From NCBI GenBank assembly GCA_003712055.1, contig RHLJ01000006.1, positions 186,001-250,000 of the forward strand: a DNA stretch of 64,000 nucleotides. The letters are read 5' to 3'. Of the stretch, positions 43,951-52,599 are shown in pieces. The DNA is from Balneola sp. (GTDB lineage Bacteria > Bacteroidota > Rhodothermia > Balneolales > Balneolaceae). A program made the position numbers and the translations under genes. Numbering within the stretch: position 1 is the stretch's first letter; each line of letters starts with the position of its first letter. The notes under the pieces are model-generated. The model was not told where the DNA came from. It saw only the letters and a program-made list of their open reading frames with translations, and ran no database searches.

Positions 43951-46311
43951 TTAATCGTCGTCTTCTGGGATATTGAAGTCTATATTGGATCGGTAGTCGT
44001 CCAATAAATGCTCAGCGAAATAGTACCACATCATTCGGTTAAAATATGGCTGATAAGGACCGAAACCATGGCGACGACCAGGTAAGATCATCATATCAAA
44101 TCTCTTACCAGCTTTTATGAGCGCATCAGCAAGTCGGATCGTACCCGCTGGGTGCACATTATTATCCATATCTCCGTGAACTAGTAGTAGATGTCCTTCG
44201 AGATTTTCAGCCAGTGCAGCATTAGTCTCAATAGGGGCGTCGAAAGTGATGATTTCCTCTTCCACTTCTACACTGTCAGCATTCATCTTCTTAACAGTTT
44301 TCCTGTTTTCTTTAACCCCGTTGTGTACTTCACTCCACCAAACGTTATATACATTATTGTCGTGGTTACCAGCACTGGAAACGGCTACATCATAGAATTC
44401 AGGATAAGTAAGCAAGGCCGCTGTAGACATGAATCCACCACCTGAATGTCCAAAGATTCCAACTCTGGAAGCATCAATAAAGGAATGACGAGAAGCAAGC
44501 TGCTCTATACCATACTTGTTGTCAGCTAATGGGTAGTCTCGCATATCACCATATCCGAAGTTATGGTAGTACTTAGAACGGATCGGGCTACCGCCACGCT
44601 GACCAAAGGCCACTACTACAAATCCAAGTTGTGCCAAAGTCTGATTCCTTCCTGCTGAACCAAAGTAGGTAAAAGAAGTAGGGAAGGGTTCTACCTGAGG
44701 GCCAGGATATACATAAGAAATAATTGGGTACTGCTTGGTTGAATCGAAATCGAATGGCTTCCACATTACCCCGTAAATATCGGTATGGCCATCAGCAGCT
44801 TTTACCATGAAGTTTTCCGGCGCTTTCCACCCTAACTCTTCTAACGGTGAAACGTCAACCTGCTGAAGGTTAATAATCACCTCGCCAGCTGCGTTTCGAA
44901 CTACGTTTGTAGTGGGGTGATCAATTCTAGAATAACGGTCTACAAAGAAGTTGCCTTCATTAGAAGCTATAACGCTATGATTTGCATCTTCTGGAGTAAG
45001 ATGATTCATTCGAGAACCATCGAATCGAACAGAGTATAGGTGCTGATAATAAGGATGCTTGCCTTCCTCTTTGCCATAAGCAGTGAAGTATATAGTCTGA
45101 GCCGTAGTGTCAATTCTCTGAATATCACCTACCACATAAGCACCAGTAGTAACGCGATTCTTAAGGTTTCCTTCGCTATCATATCTGTACAATTGTCCCC
45201 ATCCAGTACGCTCACTCCACCAAATAAATTCTTCCCCGAAATTGAGGATGGCTAATTGAGCGAAACGAGTATTGAAGTAAGGCTTACTTTCTTCATGGAA
45301 AAGAACTTCAACTTCTCCTGTAGTTGTATTTGCCTTAAGCACATCAATCTTGCTCCAGGTACGGTCGCGTCGAATGAAGTAGAGATAATCTGAGCGATAA
45401 GTTTCATAAAAACCGCCATCATTAAAGTATGCTCCACCTAACGCTTGATCTTCCCATTTATCAGTATCTAAACGGACTGAAGTCTGGGCCTCCGGATCAA
45501 ATACAAATACTTCATCTACATATAAGTCTTCCTCACCTGGCATCGGATACTTGTAGGTCTCAAGTCTTGGTCGCTTAGCAAGTGAATTGATTACCCATAG
45601 CTCATCTACTTTTCTTTTATCCTGCCGGCGAACATAAAATTTCTTTGAATCCTCAAACCAGTTAGCCCTAGAGCGTAGCTTTTTATTCGAAGTAGTATCA
45701 CCATCATTTGCCTGGTAGCTGTACCAACGCTCACCATCGGTAGTAAGCTGGATTTCCAGAGAATCCGGATCTCCTTTTTTCTTCACAAAAAGGTTGTGGT
45801 TTTTAGCATAGGCCATCCAGGTGCTGTCTGGAGAGTAGGTTGCCCAGTTGTCATCAGGGTCTTTTTCAAGAGAGTCACCTTTTACCAGCTGATTTCCATT
45901 CAGGTTGTAGATGAATTCAATACTATCTACATGAAAGGTGAATCTGTTTCGGTTATCATCATAATCAAAACCTCTTAAATCAAGATCCTTAGCATTGAAA
46001 GGACGATTAAATGCTTCTGCCAATTGCATCGCTAGTTCATCTTGATCGAATAGTAGTCGTTGAGACGCCCGCTCAGGATCTACAAAATACCAGTTTGTTC
46101 CTTCATTGGTTTCGTATTCATACCAAAACTGGTTGGTGTCTTCAATCCACCTTGGAAATACACTAGTCGAGCCAATTAATTTCCCAACTTTTTGGGAAGT
46201 AAAGCGCTCCGCTTGTTCAAAATTGGCTTTTTGTGCGGAACTGCTAGTTGAGAATAAAATAATAAGAGAGAGGGCAAAGATACCCCGTACCGTTAATGCG
46301 AGTATTTTCAT
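43951..46311 (-). CDS. Dipeptidyl-peptidase IV type S9 peptidase
   Basis: A 786-residue exported serine peptidase with a signal peptide (LTVRGIFALSLIILFSTSSSAQ). Residues about 30-520 form the DPP-IV beta-propeller (WYEYETNEGTNWYFVDP, YSPDSTWMAYAKNHNLFV). The alpha/beta-hydrolase domain follows: ISYVYPGPQVEP, the nucleophile in GIFGHSGGGFMSTAAL, Asp in LLVHGDMDNNVHPAG and His in PGRRHGFG. It releases dipeptides from peptide N-termini in the periplasm. The active-site motif is GHSGGG rather than the frequent GWSYGG. Monocistronic, and divergent from the ccm genes. Confidence 0.92.
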   Translation of the reverse strand: MKILALTVRGIFALSLIILFSTSSSAQKANFEQAERFTSQKVGKLIGSTSVFPRWIEDTNQFWYEYETNEGTNWYFVDPERASQRLLFDQDELAMQLAEAFNRPFNAKDLDLRGFDYDDNRNRFTFHVDSIEFIYNLNGNQLVKGDSLEKDPDDNWATYSPDSTWMAYAKNHNLFVKKKGDPDSLEIQLTTDGERWYSYQANDGDTTSNKKLRSRANWFEDSKKFYVRRQDKRKVDELWVINSLAKRPRLETYKYPMPGEEDLYVDEVFVFDPEAQTSVRLDTDKWEDQALGGAYFNDGGFYETYRSDYLYFIRRDRTWSKIDVLKANTTTGEVEVLFHEESKPYFNTRFAQLAILNFGEEFIWWSERTGWGQLYRYDSEGNLKNRVTTGAYVVGDIQRIDTTAQTIYFTAYGKEEGKHPYYQHLYSVRFDGSRMNHLTPEDANHSVIASNEGNFFVDRYSRIDHPTTNVVRNAAGEVIINLQQVDVSPLEELGWKAPENFMVKAADGHTDIYGVMWKPFDFDSTKQYPIISYVYPGPQVEPFPTSFTYFGSAGRNQTLAQLGFVVVAFGQRGGSPIRSKYYHNFGYGDMRDYPLADNKYGIEQLASRHSFIDASRVGIFGHSGGGFMSTAALLTYPEFYDVAVSSAGNHDNNVYNVWWSEVHNGVKENRKTVKKMNADSVEVEEEIITFDAPIETNAALAENLEGHLLLVHGDMDNNVHPAGTIRLADALIKAGKRFDMMILPGRRHGFGPYQPYFNRMMWYYFAEHLLDDYRSNIDFNIPEDDD

Positions 46312-46444
46312 AGTAGCTTTTTGATGTGTAGTTAGCCTTAGACGATACTAAATCGTGTTCACACTATTTGTAAGAATTTGAAACAGGAGGGATGAATTAA
46401 GGCTTATTTACACTCTTTTCGGGGACTTTATTTTGGGTTTTCAT

Positions 46445-46452
46445 TATCTTTG
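46445..46452 (+). promoter_or_regulatory. Possible -7 element of the ccm operon
   Basis: TATCTTTG fits the TAnnTTTG -7 element and would place transcription start about 15 bases before the ccmC start. No TTG is found at the expected distance upstream, so support is partial. Confidence 0.35.
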
Positions 46453-46474
46453 GCCCGAATTAAAAGATACTTGA

Positions 46475-47131
46475 TTGAAAGCCTGGAAATACGCCGTAGC
46501 GCTTTGGATGACACTTGTAGTAACAGGAGGAATACTCATCCAAATCCCTCAAATACCCATTCTTGAACAAACAGCTAGAAATATCTTTTTCCATGTACCT
46601 ATGTGGATGGCGATGTTCTCTATGTTTACAGTCAGTTTTGTGTATAGCATACGTCAACTTAGTGCTCCAAATCCAGTTTTTGATATAAAAGCAGAATCAG
46701 CTGCGAGAGTCGGAATGATATTTGGGTTGTGTGGTTTGCTGACAGGTTCTCTCTGGGCACGATTTACTTGGGGAACCTGGTGGACGTTTGCTGAACCAAA
46801 AATGAATCTCGCTGCGCTCTCAATGATGATTTATGTAGCCTATTTCGTGCTCAGATCAGCATTCGATGATGAAGAGAAACGAGCCAAGATTTCGGCAGTT
46901 TATAATATCTTTGCAGTAACCACGGTGCCATTCCTATTGTATGTAGTACCTAGGCAGTTGACAAGCCTGCATCCCGGAGCCGATGGGAATCCGGCATTTA
47001 GCGAAATTACCGCCCCTGAAATACGGTACATTTTATATCCGGCAATGATCGGTTTTATTGGTGTGGCTTTCTGGATTTATGACATTACGCATAGATATAA
47101 ATCTCTTCAAACAAGAATAGAAAATTCATAA
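46475..47131 (+). CDS. ccmC: Cytochrome c maturation heme exporter subunit CcmC
   Basis: A 218-residue inner-membrane protein with six helices that delivers heme to CcmE. It contains the heme-handling Trp-rich loop WARFTWGTWWTFAEPKM and paired histidines: FFHVPMWMAMF near residue 40 and SLHPGAD near residue 165. The start is a TTG at 46475, since a stop codon lies immediately upstream in frame and the first ATG would remove the first helix. First gene of a ccmC-D-E-F cluster. The CcmA/CcmB partners are not in this window. Confidence 0.92.
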   Translation: MKAWKYAVALWMTLVVTGGILIQIPQIPILEQTARNIFFHVPMWMAMFSMFTVSFVYSIRQLSAPNPVFDIKAESAARVGMIFGLCGLLTGSLWARFTWGTWWTFAEPKMNLAALSMMIYVAYFVLRSAFDDEEKRAKISAVYNIFAVTTVPFLLYVVPRQLTSLHPGADGNPAFSEITAPEIRYILYPAMIGFIGVAFWIYDITHRYKSLQTRIENS

Positions 47132-47154
47132 ATTTGAACCGCTAAAGGAATTCG

Positions 47155-47394
47155 ATGCAAGAAGATTCAGTTGCCGTCGTTGATACCCTAACCCAGGCCT
47201 ATGCTCCAAAGTGGAGCGGAGCAGAAATGGAGCAAACAAACGCATTCATAAGCTTTATGTACTCAAACGATTTAATTTTTGTTGTACTTGGTGTCACTCT
47301 CATTATTTGGGCAGTTCTGCTATTCTTCATGTTTCGTGTTGATTCCAAAGTATCATCTTTAGAAAAAAAGATTAACCCATCAGAAAAAGAATGA
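47155..47394 (+). CDS. CcmD-like small membrane protein
   Basis: A 79-residue protein with one central helix (LIFVVLGVTLIIWAVLLFFMF) followed by a charged VDSKVSSLEKKINPSEKE tail. Size, one-helix layout and position between ccmC and ccmE match the small CcmD-type subunit that helps release heme-loaded CcmE. Sequence similarity to classical CcmD is weak, so the assignment leans on context. It overlaps ccmE by four bases. Confidence 0.75.
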   Translation: MQEDSVAVVDTLTQAYAPKWSGAEMEQTNAFISFMYSNDLIFVVLGVTLIIWAVLLFFMFRVDSKVSSLEKKINPSEKE

Positions 47395-47786
47395 AACCTA
47401 AAGTAGTTCTAGGAATAATCGCCATAGTGGCCTTCACCTCTCTATTAATGTTCAATCTTGGTGAAAGCATCAGTACATACACAGATTTTGAAACGGCTAC
47501 CGAAATGAGCTCAGCTCATGTTCCCGGAACATGGGATTCTTCAAAAGAATACGGGTTCTCAAAAGAGACTCTCCAGTTTACATTCTATATGAAGGATGAA
47601 TCTGGTAACGTAAAGAAGGTGATTTACCCACGTCCAAAGCCTAATAATTTTGAAGAAGCAGATCGCTTAGTTGTAATTGGTGAGATGAGGAATGATGTAT
47701 TCTACGCCAATGAAATGTTGATGAAGTGCCCTTCGAAATATAATAGTGCCGATCCATCTGATTACGTGAAAGCTTCTGAGAGTTAA
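47391..47786 (+). CDS. ccmE: Heme chaperone CcmE, CxxxY variant
   Basis: A 131-residue membrane-anchored OB-fold protein (anchor VVLGIIAIVAFTSLLMF) that carries heme across the periplasm. The classical heme-binding His motif is replaced by Cys: C113 and Y117 in LMKCPSKYN form a CxxxY signature, the variant described in some deltaproteobacteria and archaea. Strands LQFTFYMKD and DRLVVIGEMRNDVFYANEM lead to it. The gene overlaps the CcmD-like gene by four bases, and ccmF follows three bases after its stop. Confidence 0.9.
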   Translation: MKPKVVLGIIAIVAFTSLLMFNLGESISTYTDFETATEMSSAHVPGTWDSSKEYGFSKETLQFTFYMKDESGNVKKVIYPRPKPNNFEEADRLVVIGEMRNDVFYANEMLMKCPSKYNSADPSDYVKASES

Positions 47787-47789
47787 CGC

Positions 47790-50297
47790 ATGGCAGAAGT
47801 AGGACCTGTCTTCGGAATATTAGGAAAGCTAACGATCACTTTTTCTTTCCTGTTCTGTTTAATTTCCCTCATTTACTATTACCTGGCTGCAAAAAATGAG
47901 GACGAAAAGAAACTGAGAATCGGTAACTGGTTATTCGGTCTTAAAGGCTTCTTTATGATCGTTGCCTCTGCAATGTTGGTTTGGTTGATCTTCAAGCACC
48001 AGTTTCAGTACTACTATGTCTTCAATTACACTAGTCTTGATTTAGCTCCGAAATATTTGTGGTCTGCCTTTTATGGAGGCCAGGAAGGCAGTTTTATGCT
48101 TTGGATCTTCTTTTCTTGGCTTATTGGCTTAGGGCTTATGAGATGGACCAGGGCTCCATATAAAGCACCTGTTTTGTTTTTCCTTGGGCTTACTCAGCTT
48201 TTTCTTATTTCTATGATCCTGGGCTGGAGATTTGGGGATATGACCTTAGGAGCATCTCCGTTTCGTACTATAGCGGAGGAAATGCCCAATGCTCCGTTTA
48301 TCCAGGCTAACCCTGATTTTATACCTGTTGATGGAACAGGATTAAACGACCTATTAAAAAGTCCATGGATGATGATTCATCCACCGTTACTTTTTGTGGG
48401 CTTTGCAATGATGACCATTCCATATTGTTTTGCTATGGCAGCCTTGTGGAAGAGAAAGTATAATGAGTGGGTCGGTCCGGCACTTCCGTGGACACTTGGT
48501 GCGAATCTTTCCTTATTAACAGCGATTTTTCTTGGTGGATATTGGGCTTATGTAACCCTTTCTTTTGGTGGATTTTGGGCGTGGGATCCTGTTGAAAATG
48601 CTTCTTTAGTACCCTGGCTGATTGGTACGGCTGGAATTCATACGATGATTATTCAGCGGAAAAGCTCTGTTGCTCAAAAGTCTTCGCTGATCTTTGCAAT
48701 CCTGGCTTATGTAGCGATTGTATATGAAACCTTCCTAACCCGTTCGGGAATCCTTTCCGACTCTTCCGTTCATAGTTTTGTTGATCTTGGACTTTATAAT
48801 CAGCTTTTGATATTCATGTTGGTAGTAACAGGAGTTGGACTTGGAATGTTTTTCTGGAGATATAAGGAGCTTCCTTCCCCGGATAAAGAATCAAAGATCC
48901 TGAGCCGGGAGTTTATGACATTCACCGGAGCAGTGATGTTATTCGTACTGGGGCTGGTCATTATCTTAGGTACAAGTTCACCGATCATTGGATTATTATT
49001 TAATGATAATCCAACTCCTCCTGAAATCAGTTTCTATAATGACTGGAGTATGCCCATTGCTATTATTATGGCAATTCTAACGGTACTTGGTCAATACCTC
49101 TTCTGGAAAAAATATGATGCGGAAACATTAGCAACGGCGCTTATTTATCCATTGCTGATTACCTCCTTGCTTACTCTTGCTTCCATTATTATTGGAGGTG
49201 TTCGGAATGCTTACTACATGCTTTACTTGTTTGCGGGGTTCTTTGCAATAGTTGGGAATTCATGGGTAGTTGGCAGACTCGCAATTCAAAACACAAAACT
49301 TATTGGTGGTTCTCTCACGCATGTAGGTTTTGGAGTTCTTCTTATCGGGATTTTGGCTTCAACCGCTTATAACCGTCCTCTTCTTGATCAAAATACTGAG
49401 GACTATAATGCTGCAGTAAAAAGAGGAGAAGTACAAGATCCGCAGGGTTTTACTATTTCCCAGACAATTGAAATGTTGGAGCTGAACCTTGATGAGCCAA
49501 AGGTCATAAATGACCAATACATTGTTACATACGAAGGCTATGACTTGAGTAATCAAAACAGACCAGGCCAGCAAACCTATCGCATTCGTTTTCAAGAGGT
49601 AGATGGTGGGCGTCCATTTTATTTATATCCCGAGGTATACCCGATGCTCGCAACATCTACTCCGGGCAATGTAAGTTGGTCGGTAGATCCTGATGTACGA
49701 ACAGGCTTATTGAGCGATATTTATTTATATGTAGCAGGAAGTGCGTTTGTTGATCAAAGAAATAAACAGATTGAACGGCAACAGGAGCTCCTCCAACCAG
49801 CTTCAGATGAAACGGAAGATCAGCTACAAGCTCAAACTATAGAGTTTGAACGAGGATCAATAAAAGAAGTGGGTGGATTCAGGTTTACGTTTAATGATTT
49901 CATTCAAGCTGATTCAGTTAACCTTCCTACCAATACAAGTATAGGAGTTCGTGCACAAGTAGAAGTATTCCATTTTGCCAGTGGTCAAACCTATCTTATT
50001 GAGCCATTATTTGCTTTATTTGAAGAAGAAGGGCAAACTTTTGTACTCTCACCTCCGGTTAATCTTAGCACTCACGATCTTGTTTTTCAATTCACCAGCG
50101 TTAAACCGGAAAGCAATTCTATTGAGCTTTCCATTACAGGTCTCGATGAAGAATATCAAGAAGACTGGGTTTTGATTGTAGCGGAGAAAAAACCATTTAT
50201 ATCAGTTGTGTGGACTGGTACGTTCCTGCTTATGGCTGGATTTACCGTTTCTATTTTCAGACATTGGGGAAGGGAACGCAAGAAAAGCGAAGAATAA
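47790..50297 (+). CDS. ccmF: Cytochrome c heme lyase subunit CcmF/CycK
   Basis: An 835-residue inner-membrane heme lyase subunit. The WWD-type heme loop is GGFWAWDPVENASLVPWL, and conserved histidines occur near MIHPPLLFVGF and SSVHSFVDLG. About 14 helices are visible in the first 560 residues, followed by a periplasmic domain. The C-terminus ends with one more helix (SVVWTGTFLLMAGFTVSIF) and a short charged tail. It is longer than the E. coli protein, mainly in the soluble domain. Last ccm gene here; no CcmG/CcmH follows. Confidence 0.93.
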   Translation: MAEVGPVFGILGKLTITFSFLFCLISLIYYYLAAKNEDEKKLRIGNWLFGLKGFFMIVASAMLVWLIFKHQFQYYYVFNYTSLDLAPKYLWSAFYGGQEGSFMLWIFFSWLIGLGLMRWTRAPYKAPVLFFLGLTQLFLISMILGWRFGDMTLGASPFRTIAEEMPNAPFIQANPDFIPVDGTGLNDLLKSPWMMIHPPLLFVGFAMMTIPYCFAMAALWKRKYNEWVGPALPWTLGANLSLLTAIFLGGYWAYVTLSFGGFWAWDPVENASLVPWLIGTAGIHTMIIQRKSSVAQKSSLIFAILAYVAIVYETFLTRSGILSDSSVHSFVDLGLYNQLLIFMLVVTGVGLGMFFWRYKELPSPDKESKILSREFMTFTGAVMLFVLGLVIILGTSSPIIGLLFNDNPTPPEISFYNDWSMPIAIIMAILTVLGQYLFWKKYDAETLATALIYPLLITSLLTLASIIIGGVRNAYYMLYLFAGFFAIVGNSWVVGRLAIQNTKLIGGSLTHVGFGVLLIGILASTAYNRPLLDQNTEDYNAAVKRGEVQDPQGFTISQTIEMLELNLDEPKVINDQYIVTYEGYDLSNQNRPGQQTYRIRFQEVDGGRPFYLYPEVYPMLATSTPGNVSWSVDPDVRTGLLSDIYLYVAGSAFVDQRNKQIERQQELLQPASDETEDQLQAQTIEFERGSIKEVGGFRFTFNDFIQADSVNLPTNTSIGVRAQVEVFHFASGQTYLIEPLFALFEEEGQTFVLSPPVNLSTHDLVFQFTSVKPESNSIELSITGLDEEYQEDWVLIVAEKKPFISVVWTGTFLLMAGFTVSIFRHWGRERKKSEE

Positions 50298-50301
50298 GCG
50301 A

Positions 50302-51009
50302 ATGAAGAACATTAGAAGTATGAAGCGTGAAGCAATTCAAAATTCAAAATTCAAAATTTTGAATTGCTTTGTGCTCATTGGGTTCATGCTTGTTCCACTA
50401 TTTGTTTCAGCTCAGGACCTAAATCCTAACTCCGAACTCCCATCTCCAAGAACAGCATTTCTTCGCTCTTTAGTGGTACCGGGATGGGGACATCATTATG
50501 TGGATAAATCCAACTGGACCAGGGGGCAATATCACCTTGCTGCCGATGTAGCGATGATTCTCTCCTATGCAGGATTAACGATTCGTGGAAATCAGTTAGA
50601 AAGGGAACTGGATGTGTATGCATTGAGCAAAGCTAACGCAGATATTTCTAATCGAAACCGTGAATTCCAACTAGCAGTTGCGACTTTCGATAACCTAGGT
50701 GAGTATAATGATTTTCAGCTTCGCTCAAGAAACTGGGATGATCTGTTGCCTGACATTGCCGAGAATAGATGGAATTGGGGAGAAGATGCTCAACGATTTC
50801 AATTCCAGGATATGAGGGAGAGAGTAGATAGAACGAATAGCCAACTACCTACTATTGCAGCGCTCATGGTAGCCAATCGGTTAATAAGTGCATTGAGCGC
50901 CTATAATCATGCCCGCAGAGTTTGGGATAACGCTCCTGAAGCAAGCTTTTCTTATCTCAATGAATTCGGCCAGCCAGGGGTAACAGCGAATCTGCGCTTC
51001 AACTTTTAG
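50302..51009 (+). CDS. DUF5683-like exported protein with repeat-encoded N-terminus
   Basis: A 235-residue protein starting at the ATG four bases after the ccmF stop; an internal ATG at 50320 is an alternative. The signal peptide is LNCFVLIGFMLVPLFVSAQ. It continues PSPRTAFLRSLVVPGWGHHY, the DUF5683 pattern, and has further helices (DVAMILSYAGLTI). Residues about 11-23 (AIQNSKFKILNC) are encoded by a perfect palindromic repeat. Proteins of this type sit in the membrane or periplasm with unknown function. Short spacing places it in the ccm/truA transcription unit. Confidence 0.8.
   Translation: MKNIRSMKREAIQNSKFKILNCFVLIGFMLVPLFVSAQDLNPNSELPSPRTAFLRSLVVPGWGHHYVDKSNWTRGQYHLAADVAMILSYAGLTIRGNQLERELDVYALSKANADISNRNREFQLAVATFDNLGEYNDFQLRSRNWDDLLPDIAENRWNWGEDAQRFQFQDMRERVDRTNSQLPTIAALMVANRLISALSAYNHARRVWDNAPEASFSYLNEFGQPGVTANLRFNF
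50332..50367. repeat. Palindromic AATTCAAAATT repeat inside DUF5683 gene
   Basis: GCAATTCAAAATT (50332-50344) is the exact reverse complement of AATTTTGAATTGC (50355-50367), with a CAAAATTCAA spacer; the unit also repeats AATTCAAA in tandem. It forms codons of the gene's N-terminal region, just before the signal peptide's hydrophobic core. Confidence 0.75.
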
Positions 51010-51015
51010 AAGAGC

Positions 51016-51744
51016 ATGCCTCGGTATAAACTTACGATCGAATACGATGGAACTAACTTCTCAGGATGGCAGGTGCAGCCCGAAGCCCGAACAGTTGAAG
51101 GAGAATTAGAAGAAGCTTTTTCAAAAGTAGTACAGCAACCGATTGATCTTATAGGGCAGGGAAGAACAGATGCAGGTGTTCACGCTTTAGGTCAGATTGC
51201 TCACATTGATCTTCCTGAAGGAACCGATCCGGATAAATTGATCTTTAGTGCAAATCGAATAGTAAGTGAAGAAGTATTTATTCATTCGATTGAAGAAGTG
51301 ACTCCCGCTTTTCACGCTCGTTTCGATGCAACGTTTAGAGAATATGAATATCAGTTGATTAGTACATATTCTCCTTTGAATAGAACCAGAAGCGTACTTC
51401 TACCAAGGGAGTATGATTCCAATTTGATGCATCAAGCTGCTACTTTGATAAAAGGAGAACATGATTTTGCTCCATTTTCAAAATTCAATGAAGATAATTA
51501 TACCACTCTTTGTACAGTGCTTGATTCTGAATTTGAAGAAACAAAAGGTCTGCTGATTTACAGAATACGAGCTAATCGATTTCTACGAAATATGGTTCGC
51601 CGATTAGTTGGTACAATGATAAAAATTGGAGAAGGAAAACTCAGTCTTACAGAATTTGAAGCTGCGCTATCCGACCCGAGCTATGAGATAGCTACTCAAA
51701 CTGCTCCGGCAAATGGGTTGACCTTAAAAAAGGTGCATTATTAA
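51016..51744 (+). CDS. truA: tRNA pseudouridine(38-40) synthase
   Basis: A 242-residue enzyme that isomerises uridines 38-40 in the anticodon arm of many tRNAs. The catalytic Asp is D52 in GQGRTDAGVHALGQ. Other family marks are IEYDGTNFSGWQVQP at the start, FHARFDATFREYEY and LRNMVRRLVGTMI-type FLRNMVRRLVGTMIKIG near the end. It follows the DUF5683 gene by six bases. Its stop codon touches that of the convergent DUF4249 gene with no base between. Confidence 0.96.
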   Translation: MPRYKLTIEYDGTNFSGWQVQPEARTVEGELEEAFSKVVQQPIDLIGQGRTDAGVHALGQIAHIDLPEGTDPDKLIFSANRIVSEEVFIHSIEEVTPAFHARFDATFREYEYQLISTYSPLNRTRSVLLPREYDSNLMHQAATLIKGEHDFAPFSKFNEDNYTTLCTVLDSEFEETKGLLIYRIRANRFLRNMVRRLVGTMIKIGEGKLSLTEFEAALSDPSYEIATQTAPANGLTLKKVHY

Positions 51745-52599
51745 CTATTCTGGGTTGTCAAGTACAACATCAAAGAATACGCTATCTCCTGCAAACGCTG
51801 TAAAAACCCCTAGTGCATTTTTAATATTCGAGGGAGGTTCATTCAAATCCCTGGAATCTTGTGTTTCTGCTTCAAAGAGATCTACATACTCTTCGTTAAC
51901 ACGGTAGACTTTTATTATATGTAAGCCATAAGTGGCGAGGCTAAACCCAACTATTTCAAAGGAAGGGTCGGTAGAAGGTTCTCCAATGAATCGGAATTGA
52001 CCTAATGTATTCACTAATTGCTCCGGAAATTCTTCGGGGAAGATTGGATTAAGTGTATCGGTACGGCTTTCAATAACCAGATAGTGAAAGTCACTTTCAG
52101 GATCCCATTCAACCAAAAGGTTAGAGTTTTGTAGCGCAATGGTAAAACGTTCTTGAAAATCAGGTCCAATACTAATATTAGGAATAAGTAGTGTATCGGA
52201 TTCTGCTCTGAGATTAGTAGTAGGTTCTGGAACATAGGTAGTGCCCGAAGAAGTACGGTCGCCAACAGTAACCATTAAGTCAAAACGATCTCCTCTGACT
52301 ATATCGATACTTCCTGGATTAGGGTTTTCGTATTTACCAGTTGTCTCATTAAAAACCAGAGAGTATTCTTGATCCTGATTTCGAGTCAAAACTACTGTTG
52401 CGTCACTTATCGGAACATTGGCATTGTCGCTATCCGAAAATGAGCTAATGGTTTTAACGGTGATATCATTGACAGGAATTCCTTCATAGATAAAAGCTTC
52501 AACTACATAATTAGAAGTATCAGGCTGACTTGCTATGTGGCAGGAGCTTACTGTGAATGCAAATGCTAAACCGAGATATATAAGTTTCTTCTGTCCCAT
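51745..52599 (-). CDS. DUF4249 family lipoprotein
   Basis: A 284-residue protein with a lipoprotein signal (LGLAFAFTVSSCHIAS, Cys20). The DUF4249 layout is seen: YVVEAFIYEGIPVNDITV, a beta sandwich with ISDATVVLTRNQDQEYSLVF, DLMVTVGDRTSSGTTYVPEP, then WDPESDFHYLVIES. Such lipoproteins are almost always encoded with a TonB-dependent receptor and may help in ligand capture at the outer membrane, similar to SusD in role but not in sequence. The gene overlaps the receptor gene by one base. Confidence 0.87.
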   Translation of the reverse strand: MGQKKLIYLGLAFAFTVSSCHIASQPDTSNYVVEAFIYEGIPVNDITVKTISSFSDSDNANVPISDATVVLTRNQDQEYSLVFNETTGKYENPNPGSIDIVRGDRFDLMVTVGDRTSSGTTYVPEPTTNLRAESDTLLIPNISIGPDFQERFTIALQNSNLLVEWDPESDFHYLVIESRTDTLNPIFPEEFPEQLVNTLGQFRFIGEPSTDPSFEIVGFSLATYGLHIIKVYRVNEEYVDLFEAETQDSRDLNEPPSNIKNALGVFTAFAGDSVFFDVVLDNPE

